Positions 26,533-33,741 of a stretch of DNA of 64,000 nucleotides are shown in pieces; within the stretch, counting starts at the first letter, position 1, and every line of letters begins with the position of its first letter. Source of the stretch: Pseudomonas farris (lineage in GTDB: Bacteria; Pseudomonadota; Gammaproteobacteria; Pseudomonadales; Pseudomonadaceae). The stretch is taken from NCBI RefSeq assembly GCF_019145235.1, contig NZ_JAHSTV010000003.1, forward strand, positions 496,001 to 560,000, read 5' to 3'. The notes beneath the pieces were generated by a model. It did not search any database. It worked only from the letters and a program-made list of their open reading frames with translations, and had not been told where the DNA came from. Position numbers and translations under genes: made by a program.

Positions 26533-28034
26533 CAGTCGATCACCCGTCCTTTCAGTGCGAAGAGGCCTTGCGGACGTTTCTGGATGAACAGAATGATCAG
26601 CGCGAGGATCAGGATTTTGCCCAGCACCGCACCGATCTGCGGTTCGAGAATTTTGTTGGCGATGCCCAGACCGAAGGCGGCCAGCACGCTACCGGCCAAT
26701 TGACCGACACCGCCGAGTACCACCACCAGGAACGAGTCGATGATGTAGCTCTGGCCGAGGTCTGGGCCGACGTTGCCGATCTGGCTGAGCGCCACACCGC
26801 CGAGGCCGGCAATGCCGGAGCCGAGGCCGAAGGCGAGCATGTCGACGCGCCCGGTCGGTACGCCGCAGCAGGCGGCCATGTTGCGGTTCTGGGTGACGGC
26901 GCGCACGTTCAAACCGAGGCGAGTCTTGTTCAGCAACAGCCAGGTCAGCACCACCACAAACAAGGCGAACGCGATGATCACGATGCGGTTGTACGGCAGC
27001 ACCAGGTTCGGCAGCACCTGAATCCCGCCCGACAACCACGCAGGGTTGGCCACTTCGACGTTCTGCGCGCCGAACACCAGGCGCACCAACTGAATCAGCA
27101 TCAGGCTGATGCCCCAGGTGGCGAGCAGGGTTTCCAATGGGCGACCGTAGAGGTGACGAATCACCGTGCGCTCCAGCGCCATGCCGATCCCGGCGGTGAC
27201 GAAAAACGCTACCGGCAGGGCAATCAGCGGGTAGAACTCGATGGCCTGCGGGGCGAAGCGCTGGAACATCAGCTGCACCACGTACGTCGAGTAAGCGCCG
27301 AGCATCAGCATCTCGCCATGGGCCATGTTGATCACACCGAGCAGGCCGAATGTGATTGCAAGACCTAGCGCCGCCAGCAACAGAATTGAACCGAGGGACA
27401 TGCCGCTGAAGGCCTGCCCAAGCATCTCGCCGATCAGCAATTTGCGCTTGACCTGGGCCAGACTGGTTTCGGCGGCGGTGCGCACATTGGCATCGGCTTC
27501 GACGCCGGGTTCGAGCAAGCCTTCGAGGCGGGTGCGGGCCAATGGATCGCCGGTTTCACCGAGCAGACGCACAGCGGCGAGGCGCACGGCCGGATCGGTA
27601 TCGACCAGCTGTAGATTGGCCAACGCCAGACTCAGGGCGGCGTGAACGCTTTCGTCTTTTTCACTAGCCAGTTGCTGGTCGAGGAATTTCAACTGCGCGG
27701 GTTTTGCGCTTTTCTGTAATTGCTGCGCGGCGGCCAAGCGGATTTTGGCGTCGGCGGCGAGCAACTGGTGGCTGGCCAAAGCGGTGTCGATCAGACCGCG
27801 CAGGCGGTTATTCAGGCGCAGGGTTTTCGGTTGGCCATCGACAGTCAATTCGCCTTGTTGCAGGGCGTTGATCAGTTCGATACGGACCGGATCAGGCTGC
27901 GCGGCCCAGGCTTCCAGAAGTTTTGCTTGTTGCACGGGATTGGCTGCGACGAAGTCTTCGGCGTCGCCGGCGTGGGCGGCCATCGGCAGCAAAAGTGCGA
28001 TGGCGAAAATGAGTCGGTAAAGGGCAGTGGGCAT
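26532..28034 (-). CDS. urtB: Urea ABC transporter permease UrtB
   Basis: A 500-residue LivH-type permease with the extra N-terminal region typical of UrtB. A signal sequence (MPTALYRLIFAIALLLPMAAHA) is followed by about 175 periplasmic residues of helical, HEAT-like repeats (ATRLEGLLEPGVEADANVRT-like units), then the membrane domain from about residue 210 (ILLLAALGLAITFGLLGVIN). VVVLGGVGQLAGSVLAAFGLG is the EAA-like coupling loop. The gap to urtA is 164 bases and contains a REP pair. Confidence 0.95.
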   Translation of the reverse strand: MPTALYRLIFAIALLLPMAAHAGDAEDFVAANPVQQAKLLEAWAAQPDPVRIELINALQQGELTVDGQPKTLRLNNRLRGLIDTALASHQLLAADAKIRLAAAQQLQKSAKPAQLKFLDQQLASEKDESVHAALSLALANLQLVDTDPAVRLAAVRLLGETGDPLARTRLEGLLEPGVEADANVRTAAETSLAQVKRKLLIGEMLGQAFSGMSLGSILLLAALGLAITFGLLGVINMAHGEMLMLGAYSTYVVQLMFQRFAPQAIEFYPLIALPVAFFVTAGIGMALERTVIRHLYGRPLETLLATWGISLMLIQLVRLVFGAQNVEVANPAWLSGGIQVLPNLVLPYNRIVIIAFALFVVVLTWLLLNKTRLGLNVRAVTQNRNMAACCGVPTGRVDMLAFGLGSGIAGLGGVALSQIGNVGPDLGQSYIIDSFLVVVLGGVGQLAGSVLAAFGLGIANKILEPQIGAVLGKILILALIILFIQKRPQGLFALKGRVID

Positions 28035-28058
28035 GTCATTGGCCTTGCGCGAACTTAA

Positions 28059-28149
28059 TGTGGGAGCGGGCTTGCTCGCGAAGGCGGTGTGTCAGTCGCC
28101 ATCGATGTTGCTTGTCACACCGCTTTCGCGAGCAAGCCCGCTCCCACAG
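28059..28149. repeat. REP pair (inverted) between urtA and urtB
   Basis: Inverted REP pair in the urtA-urtB gap. In binding-protein transporter operons a hairpin here commonly protects the abundant binding-protein mRNA from 3' decay, which would raise UrtA over the membrane subunits. Confidence 0.9.
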
Positions 28150-28198
28150 GGGGTTATGTCAGCCCTGAGCTCCATGCCCGGGCCCGACATTCAGTGGC

Positions 28199-29464
28199 TT
28201 AGTTGCTCTTCACCGCATAATCCGGCTTCTTGTCATTACCCGAGATAAAAGGGCTCCACGGTTGGGCGCGGATCGGCCCCTCGGTCTGCCACACCACGTT
28301 GAACTGACCGTCGGCCTGGATCTCGCCGATCATCACCGGCTTGTGCAGGTGGTGGTTGGTCTTGTCCATGGTCAGGGTGTAGCCGGACGGCGCAGCGAAG
28401 GTCTGGCCGGCCAGGGCTTCACGGACTTTGTCGACGTCGGTGGACTTGGCTTTCTCCGCCGCTTGCGCCCACATGTGGATGCCGACGTAGGTGGCTTCCA
28501 TCGGGTCGTTGGTCACCGCTTTGTCGGCGCCCGGCAGGTTGTGTTTCTTGGCGTAGGCTTTCCAGTCGGCGACGAACTTTTTGTTCTGCGGGTTCTCGAC
28601 CGACTCGAAGTAGTTCCACGCCGCGAGGTTGCCCACCAGCGGTTTGGTGTCGATGCCACGCAGTTCTTCTTCGCCCACGGAGAACGCCACAACCGGAACG
28701 TCGGTGGCTTTCAGGCCCTGGTTGGCCAGCTCTTTATAGAACGGCACGTTGGAGTCGCCGTTGACCGTGGAGATGACTGCCGTCTTGCCACCGGCGGAGA
28801 ATTTTTTGATGTTGGCCACGATGGTCTGATAATCGCTGTGGCCGAACGGGGTGTAGACCTCTTCGATGTCCTTGTCCGCCACACCTTTGGAGTGCAGGAA
28901 CGAGCGCAGAATCTTGTTGGTGGTGCGCGGGTAGACGTAGTCGGTGCCGAGCAGGAAGTAGCGCTTGGCGCTGCCGCCTTCTTCACTCATCAGGTATTCC
29001 ACCGCCGGAATCGCCTGCTGGTTGGGCGCCGCGCCGGTGTAGAACACGTTCGGCGACATCTCTTCGCCTTCATACTGCACCGGGTAGAACAGCAGGCCGT
29101 TGAGTTCTTCGAACACCGGCAGCACCGATTTACGCGACACCGAGGTCCAGCAACCGAACACCACCGCCACCTTGTCCTGAGTCAGCAACTGCCGGCCCTT
29201 TTCGGCGAACAGCGGCCAGTTCGATGCCGGGTCAACCACCACCGGTTCGAGCATCTTGCCGTTCACGCCGCCCTTGGCATTGATTTCGTCGATGGTCATC
29301 AACGCCATGTCTTTGAGCGAGGTTTCGGAGATCGCCATGGTGCCGGACAACGAATGCAGAATACCGACCTTGATGGTCTCGGCGGCCTGGACCGTCCAGG
29401 CCATGCCCATCGCGGCAATGCTTGCCGATAGTGTGAAAGCCTTGATCAAACTGCGACGCTTCAT
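28199..29464 (-). CDS. urtA: Urea ABC transporter substrate-binding protein UrtA
   Basis: A 421-residue periplasmic urea-binding protein of the Leu/Ile/Val-binding fold. The N-terminus (MKRRSLIKAFTLS... AWTVQA-AETIKVG) is a signal peptide with a twin-arginine-like RRSLIK motif. IKVGILHSLSGTMAISETSL, VVFGCWTSVSRKSVLPVFEE and LFYPVQYEGEEMSPNVFYTG are UrtA/FmdD signatures that separate it from amino-acid binders. GGAG lies 8 bases before the ATG. It is the first gene of the urea unit and has a sigma-54-type promoter upstream. Confidence 0.96.
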   Translation of the reverse strand: MKRRSLIKAFTLSASIAAMGMAWTVQAAETIKVGILHSLSGTMAISETSLKDMALMTIDEINAKGGVNGKMLEPVVVDPASNWPLFAEKGRQLLTQDKVAVVFGCWTSVSRKSVLPVFEELNGLLFYPVQYEGEEMSPNVFYTGAAPNQQAIPAVEYLMSEEGGSAKRYFLLGTDYVYPRTTNKILRSFLHSKGVADKDIEEVYTPFGHSDYQTIVANIKKFSAGGKTAVISTVNGDSNVPFYKELANQGLKATDVPVVAFSVGEEELRGIDTKPLVGNLAAWNYFESVENPQNKKFVADWKAYAKKHNLPGADKAVTNDPMEATYVGIHMWAQAAEKAKSTDVDKVREALAGQTFAAPSGYTLTMDKTNHHLHKPVMIGEIQADGQFNVVWQTEGPIRAQPWSPFISGNDKKPDYAVKSN

Positions 29465-29529
29465 TGTGCGATCTCCATGAACGTTAAAGTTTTTTATGGT
29501 TGGCAGATGCGGACGACTGAAGGGTCTTT

Positions 29530-29545
29530 AGCAAGGGCTGTGCCC
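29530..29545 (-). promoter_or_regulatory. Putative sigma-54 promoter of the urtABCDE-ure operon
   Basis: On the minus strand the sequence GGGCACAGCCCTTGCT fits the -24/-12 consensus TGGCAC-N5-TTGCW with the required 10-base spacing between GG and GC; one base of the -24 box (T to G) deviates. Transcription would start near 29519, giving a leader of about 55 bases to urtA. Urea uptake and urease genes in Pseudomonas are nitrogen-controlled through NtrC and RpoN, which agrees. No NtrC site was confidently identified. Confidence 0.68.
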
Positions 29546-29965
29546 GGTCGGACAAGGGCAAGGAAATGTCGTATTAGAGCGGTTGCGCGGTGTGGGCGAC
29601 GCACCATGAAGGACCGCGACTGGCGCGTTGGTGCGAAGAGATGCGCCACATTGGGGCGCAGGCAGTGCAGACACCGCAGATCAAATGTGGGAGCGGGCTT
29701 GCTCGCGAAAGCGGTGGGTCAGTCACAGTGATGTTGAATGTGTCGCCGTCTTCGCGAGCAAGCCCGCTCCCACAGTAGATGTGTGTCGTGCGCGGAATCC
29801 GTGAGCAACGATAATCCCTGTGGGAGCGGGCATATACAAAATCTGTGTACGACACAAATCCTGTGGGAGCGGGCTTGCTCGCGAAAGCGGTGTGTCAGTC
29901 TCGGTGATGTTGGATGTGCCGCCGTCTTCGCGAGCAAGCCCGCTCCCACATTGTTTGCGGTGTGT
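29546..29965. other. Intergenic stretch holding a REP array, no gene
   Basis: About 420 bases between the urtA promoter and the end of the DUF6124-type gene. The left part (29546-29680) should hold upstream activator sites for the urt operon. The right part is a REP array described separately. No credible coding frame is present. Confidence 0.6.
29686..29950. repeat. REP array: four copies plus one truncated copy
   Basis: Copies at 29686-29709 and 29751-29775 form one inverted pair, and 29860-29885 and 29926-29950 form a second. A half copy, CTGTGGGAGCGGGC at 29818-29831, precedes the second pair and is directly repeated at its start, which suggests a local duplication or deletion event. Confidence 0.88.
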
Positions 29966-30337
29966 CTACGCCGGATCGACGTTATCCAGCGCCCGGTTCA
30001 CCGCCAGCTCTGCCAGCATGATGACCTGTTGGATCGCCAATGCCGTGTGGCGCTGCGGGCCGATCAGATCGTTGGCGAAATCGCTGGCCAGGACACTTGC
30101 TGTGGCCAACGATTCGTAGGCGTGGGCCAGGAGGCTTTCGGTATCCATATTCGGGGCGACGATGAACATGGTGCTGGGGCGACGGGGTTTTTCGGTGTAT
30201 TGCGCCGGGGGATCGAGGTAGTAGTCGAGGGCGCGTTTTATGGCTTCGCGGTCTTTGAGTAATTCTTCAGTGCGCGAGGCTTCGGCGTTGGGGGTGGTGG
30301 TATTGAAGGGTGGGTCTGGTACGAGTTTCTTATTCAT
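29966..30337 (-). CDS. DUF6124/DUF3077-type conserved Pseudomonas protein
   Basis: A 123-residue soluble protein of unknown function. The N-terminus is polar and variable; the core (about 35-120) reads ALDYYLDPP, then PSTMFIVAPNMDTESLLAHA and ESLATASVLASDFANDLIGP, ending HTALAIQQVIMLAELAVNRALD. I recall this core as a family frequent in Pseudomonas and present in several copies per genome. AGAGGA lies 7 bases before the ATG. It is preceded by an unusually structured leader (30363-30584), which may regulate it. Confidence 0.8.
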   Translation of the reverse strand: MNKKLVPDPPFNTTTPNAEASRTEELLKDREAIKRALDYYLDPPAQYTEKPRRPSTMFIVAPNMDTESLLAHAYESLATASVLASDFANDLIGPQRHTALAIQQVIMLAELAVNRALDNVDPA

Positions 30338-30362
30338 TGAAATGTCCTCTAATCAGTTGAAG

Positions 30363-30584
30363 CCATCACTCGTCGTTTCTCACGCGACGGAGTGGTGGCA
30401 GCTATGTGCGGAGTGAGAAACCGGTAGAGGATCAAACCCGGCCGGACCGAAGTCCGCCCGCACACAGCCGCCATAGAGCATTGCTGGCAGCGGATAAGCT
30501 GTCGGCGATTATGGTGGTACTGGCGATGGATTAAAACCTCTTCCGGGCTCTCACACCCGATCGCTGAGTTTTCAGCGACAGCCC
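30363..30584 (-). ncRNA. Candidate structured leader RNA of the DUF6124-type gene, with pseudoknot
   Basis: Five stems can be drawn. (1) 30363-30375 with 30085-type partner 30385-30398. (2) 30401-30411 with 30458-30468, one mismatch, enclosing (3) 30440-30447 with 30452-30458 and a CGAA loop. (4) 30468-30475 with 30510-30517, enclosing a 9-bp hairpin 30483-30491/30498-30506. (5) 30561-30567 with 30572-30578. The loop of stem 1, TTTCTCAC (30076-type position 30376-30383), is perfectly complementary to GTGAGAAA at 30413-30420, an 8-bp pseudoknot. Read on the minus strand, the structure ends 26 bases before the gene's ATG, so it is probably a cis-acting leader; an independent small RNA is the alternative. 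No known class is recognised. Confidence 0.55.
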
Positions 30585-30766
30585 AAGACTAGAGGGCTCG
30601 CGTCCGACGAACAACCTGAAAAAGGCGTGGGAAAGTTCCCTGTTTTGACACATCCATTAAACATTCAAAAGCGGAACGCGGAGCGTCCCTGGCGGCATTC
30701 CCACGCGGGAGCGTGGGAACGATCAAAACAGGCACAGGATCGCAACTCCTGTGGGAGCGGGGTGTG
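30585..30766. other. Spacer with a second palindrome type and a truncated REP
   Basis: No gene is seen. The stretch should include the promoter for the structured leader and DUF6124-type gene (leftward). It ends at the stop codon of the ABC permease gene. Confidence 0.5.
30698..30719. repeat. Perfect palindromic repeat element TTCCCACGC-GGGA-GCGTGGGAA
   Basis: A 9-bp perfect stem with a GGGA loop, flanked by GGCGGCA and CGATC. This is a different extragenic palindrome from the common REP of this window; similar units are frequent in Pseudomonas intergenic DNA. It may also help end the permease transcript. Confidence 0.7.
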
Positions 30767-31777
30767 TCAGCGGCGGCGCATCAGGCCGATGAAGAACAAC
30801 CCGCCAATGGCGGCGGTGGCGACGCCGATGGGCAAGTCTTCCGGGGCGATCAGAGTGCGTGCGGCCACATCGACCCAGACGAGGAACAGGCTGCCCAACA
30901 ACACGCACACCGGCAGCAATCGCCGGTGTTCAGCGCCCACCAACCGCCGCGCAATGTGCGGCACCATCAGCCCGACAAACCCGATGGACCCGCTGATCGA
31001 CACCAACACCCCAGTCATCAACGAAGCAATCAAAAACACCCGCAACCGCACGGTGCGAGCATTCAAGCCGAGAGTCACGGCGGTCTGTTCACCCGCCATC
31101 AACGCATTCAACGGCCGAGCCATCCCCAGCAACAACACCAACCCGAGCAACACACTCGCCGCCGGCACCGCGAGCAATTCCCAGCGCGCCAGACCGAGCC
31201 CGCCAAGCATCCAGAACATCACCGCAGAACTGGCGCGATGATCCCCGAGAAACAACAGCAAATTGGCGATCGCCATCATCACGAACGACACCGCCACGCC
31301 GCACAACAGCAGCCGATCACTGTCCAGCCGCCCATGACGATTGGCAATCATCAGCACGATCAACATGCTCAGCAGCGCGCCAATAAATGCCGCGATGGGC
31401 AACGTCAGCAACCCGACAATCTCACCGACATGCAGCACCACAATCACCGCGCCGAGGGTCGCGCCGGAGGTCACACCGAGCAGGTGCGGATCCGCCAGCG
31501 GATTGCGCGTCACCGCTTGCAGCACCGCGCCAATCAACGCCAGGCCGGCGCCCACCAGTGCACCGAGCAACATGCGCGGCACGCGGATCAGCCAGACGAT
31601 GTGTTCCTGGCCGGCCGTCCAGTCCGGAACACCGAAACCAAAAATCTTGTGCAGCAATATTCGCCACACCACCTCCACCGGAACCCGCGCCGGGCCGAAG
31701 CCTAGCGACACCACGCACGACACCAGCAACAGCGCGCCGAGGGCCATCAGCAACAAGGCATAGCGACGATCGATCAT
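30767..31777 (-). CDS. FecCD-family metal/siderophore ABC transporter permease
   Basis: A 336-residue permease of the BtuC/FecCD type with about ten helices (YALLLMALGALLLVSCVVSL at the N-terminus, LLGALVGAGLALIGAVLQAVTRNPLADPHLLGVTSGA in pieces through the third and fourth helices). The C-terminus is GSIGFVGLMVPHIARRLVGAEHRRLLP, the ATPase-coupling region. The ATG at 31777 overlaps the stop of the binding-protein gene (ATGA). By synteny it corresponds to PA2914 of P. aeruginosa, whose operon I recall as zinc-starvation-responsive; iron-siderophore or cobalt complexes are alternatives. Confidence 0.88.
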   Translation of the reverse strand: MIDRRYALLLMALGALLLVSCVVSLGFGPARVPVEVVWRILLHKIFGFGVPDWTAGQEHIVWLIRVPRMLLGALVGAGLALIGAVLQAVTRNPLADPHLLGVTSGATLGAVIVVLHVGEIVGLLTLPIAAFIGALLSMLIVLMIANRHGRLDSDRLLLCGVAVSFVMMAIANLLLFLGDHRASSAVMFWMLGGLGLARWELLAVPAASVLLGLVLLLGMARPLNALMAGEQTAVTLGLNARTVRLRVFLIASLMTGVLVSISGSIGFVGLMVPHIARRLVGAEHRRLLPVCVLLGSLFLVWVDVAARTLIAPEDLPIGVATAAIGGLFFIGLMRRR

Positions 31778-32733
31778 TCGCCGTGGAAACCCTTGGCCAG
31801 GGTTTCGACCGCCAGCACGTTGTCGATCCCGGGCGTGGCTTGCACGTACGGGATGACGATGAAGCGCTGGTTCTTGATCGCATCCACCGATTGCAGAGCC
31901 TGATTGTTCAGCAGGAATTGTTCCTTCTGCTCGGCGGTGACTTCGCCGTAATCGACGATCACAATCACCTGCGGATTGCGCTCGACCACGTTCTCCCAAT
32001 TCACCCGAGTCCAGCTCGCCTCGACGTCGTCGAGAATGTTGCGCCCGCCGGCAGCGTCGATCAGCGCTTGAGGCATGCCGAGACGACCGGAAGTCATGGC
32101 CCGATCCTCGCCGCTGTCATAGAGAAACACCCGAGGTTTTTCCGTCGGCAGATCCTTGCGCACCTCGGCCACTTGCGCCTGCATCTCGGCGATCACGGTG
32201 TTGGCGCGGTCCTGCACGTCGAAGATTTTCCCGAGGTTGCGCAGGTCGTTGTAAGTGTCTTCCAGACTGGCGGGCGGGCGCTTCATGACGAAGGCGCAGG
32301 ACTCGGTGAGTTCGTAGACGTTGATGCCCAGCGGTTGCAGGGTTTGCGGCGTGAGATCACCGCCGACGCGCATGCCGTAATCCCAACCGGCGAAGAAGAA
32401 GTCGACGTTGGCGTTGAGCAGGGTTTCCACCGACGGGTACTTGGCTGCGAGTTCTGGCAAGCCATCGAGGATGGTCTGCATCTCGGGCGTCACCGACTTC
32501 CAGCCTGTGACGCCGCTATACCCCGTCATCCTTGGTTTTAGGCCGAGGGCGAGCATCATCTGGGTCATGTTGATGTCATGGCTGACCGCGTGTCTCGGCG
32601 CTGCCTTGAAGGTGACTTCGCGGTTGCAGCTCTGAATCGTCAGCGGGTAATGCGTGGCTTCGGCAACCACTTGGGCGCTGCCTAGCAATAGAGCAATGGT
32701 GAGGCTGGAGAGCAGCAGGGAACGCAAAGTCAT
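31774..32733 (-). CDS. Periplasmic substrate-binding protein of the metal ABC importer
   Basis: A 319-residue cluster A-II (FecB/BtuF-type) binding protein. The signal peptide is MTLRSLLLSSLTIALLLGSAQVVAEA in two parts (n-region MTLR, h-region LLLSSLTIALLLG). Two lobes are joined by a long helix (LEDTYNDLRNLGKIFDVQDRANTVIAEM). The ligand could be a metallophore or cobalamin-like complex; nothing in the pocket is decisive. ATGA overlaps join it to both neighbours, so ATPase, binding protein and permease are one operon, equivalent to PA2912-PA2914. Confidence 0.87.
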   Translation of the reverse strand: MTLRSLLLSSLTIALLLGSAQVVAEATHYPLTIQSCNREVTFKAAPRHAVSHDINMTQMMLALGLKPRMTGYSGVTGWKSVTPEMQTILDGLPELAAKYPSVETLLNANVDFFFAGWDYGMRVGGDLTPQTLQPLGINVYELTESCAFVMKRPPASLEDTYNDLRNLGKIFDVQDRANTVIAEMQAQVAEVRKDLPTEKPRVFLYDSGEDRAMTSGRLGMPQALIDAAGGRNILDDVEASWTRVNWENVVERNPQVIVIVDYGEVTAEQKEQFLLNNQALQSVDAIKNQRFIVIPYVQATPGIDNVLAVETLAKGFHGE

Positions 32734-33518
32734 GGTTGGGTTATCCAGGTAATTCGTGGGTAGCCGTGCAAGGGGTGGTCATCGATCAGGGCGTCGACGC
32801 CGAACACGTTGTGCAGCAGTTGTGCGGTCAGGACTTCTTTGGGCGGGCCGCTGGCCACGATGCGACCGTGATTGATCACGTACAGCCGATCGCAGAAGGC
32901 CGCTGCCAGATTGAGGTCGTGAATACTCGCCAGCGTGCCGATCTGCAGACGCTTGACCAGTTGCAACAGCTCCAGCTGATAGCGCGGGTCGAGGTGATTG
33001 GTCGGTTCATCGAGGATCAGCAATTGCGGTTGTTGAGCCAAGGCGCGGGCGAGGATCACGCGCTGTTTTTCACCGCCGGAAAGGGTGGCAAAGGCGTGCT
33101 CTTCGAAGCCCTTGAGGCCGACCGATTCGAGGGCGTGGGTCGCGAGTTTTCGGTCTTCAAGGGTGTCGCCATCAAACAACCCTTTGTGCGGCGTGCGGCC
33201 CATGGCGACCACTTCCTCGACAGTCAGACCAAAGGCGTCGGGGAATTCCTGCAACACCACGGCGATGCGTTGCGCGCACCAGCGTGAGGATTGCTTCCAG
33301 ACGTTGTGGTGATCGAGTTTGACCTCACCGCTTTCCGGTTTGCTGAAACGATAGGCGCAACGCAACAGGCTGGTTTTGCCGCTGCCGTTGGGGCCGATCA
33401 ACCCGACGAACTCACCGGCGGCCACGTGCAGTGATGCATCACGCAGCTGGAACTGGTGATGGCAATGGCCGTGGCCCAGAGGTGTCCAGGCGAGGTTCGT
33501 GAGGTTCAGCGAGGTCAT
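32730..33518 (-). CDS. ATP-binding subunit of the metal ABC importer
   Basis: A 262-residue FecE/BtuD-type ATPase. Walker A is GPNGSGKTS (42-50), the signature is LSGGEKQRVILARALAQ and Walker B is LLILDEPTNHLDPRYQ. The N-terminus (MTSLNLTNLAWTPLGHGHCHHQF) is rich in His but this is probably not functional. The ATG at 33518 starts the operon; the open frame further upstream is only a translated REP. The receptor gene expected upstream survives only as a 3' remnant (33634-33741). Confidence 0.9.
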   Translation of the reverse strand: MTSLNLTNLAWTPLGHGHCHHQFQLRDASLHVAAGEFVGLIGPNGSGKTSLLRCAYRFSKPESGEVKLDHHNVWKQSSRWCAQRIAVVLQEFPDAFGLTVEEVVAMGRTPHKGLFDGDTLEDRKLATHALESVGLKGFEEHAFATLSGGEKQRVILARALAQQPQLLILDEPTNHLDPRYQLELLQLVKRLQIGTLASIHDLNLAAAFCDRLYVINHGRIVASGPPKEVLTAQLLHNVFGVDALIDDHPLHGYPRITWITQP

Positions 33519-33555
33519 GCAGTTCTCTTGGGTTTTTTGGTGTTGCTGATGACGC

Positions 33556-33622
33556 CTTCGCGAGCAAGCCCGCTCCCACATGGGAATGCGATCAAATGTG
33601 GGAGCGGGCTTGCTCGCGAAGG
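33556..33622. repeat. REP pair (inverted)
   Basis: Inverted pair with a spacer of only about 16 bases, between the TonB-receptor remnant and the ABC ATPase gene; the usual place for a REP after a full receptor gene. Confidence 0.9.
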
Positions 33623-33633
33623 GGCCCTATACT

Positions 33634-33741
33634 TCAAAACCGATAATCAGTAGTGACAAAAAATGATCGCGGTTCGCCGAGGATCCACTGCTGGCCCGTA
33701 TTGTATTGGCTTTGCGCGTACGCGTATCTCACCTGCTTCAT
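33634..33741 (-). pseudogene. 3' remnant of a TonB-dependent receptor gene
   Basis: On the minus strand about 35 codons end in TGA at 33634-33636 and read VRYAYAQSQYNTGQQWILGE then PRSFFVTTDYRF. The G-x-P-R-x-F/Y...YRF ending with a terminal aromatic is the last two beta strands of a TonB-dependent receptor barrel. No receptor body lies upstream; instead the PepSY gene stop is reached (33738). The remnant sits exactly where PA2911, the receptor of the PA2911-PA2914 metal importer, would be. A deletion that brought in or joined the copper cluster is the simplest explanation. Confidence 0.7.

Noticed and set aside
29686..29950. CRISPR array
   Set aside because: The repeats are inverted REP palindromes with irregular spacing, not direct repeats with unique equal-length spacers.
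32730..33581. Longer N-terminus for the ABC ATPase from 33581
   Set aside because: The added residues ([11 protein letters not shown]...) are a translated REP element; the ATG at 33518 gives the family start.
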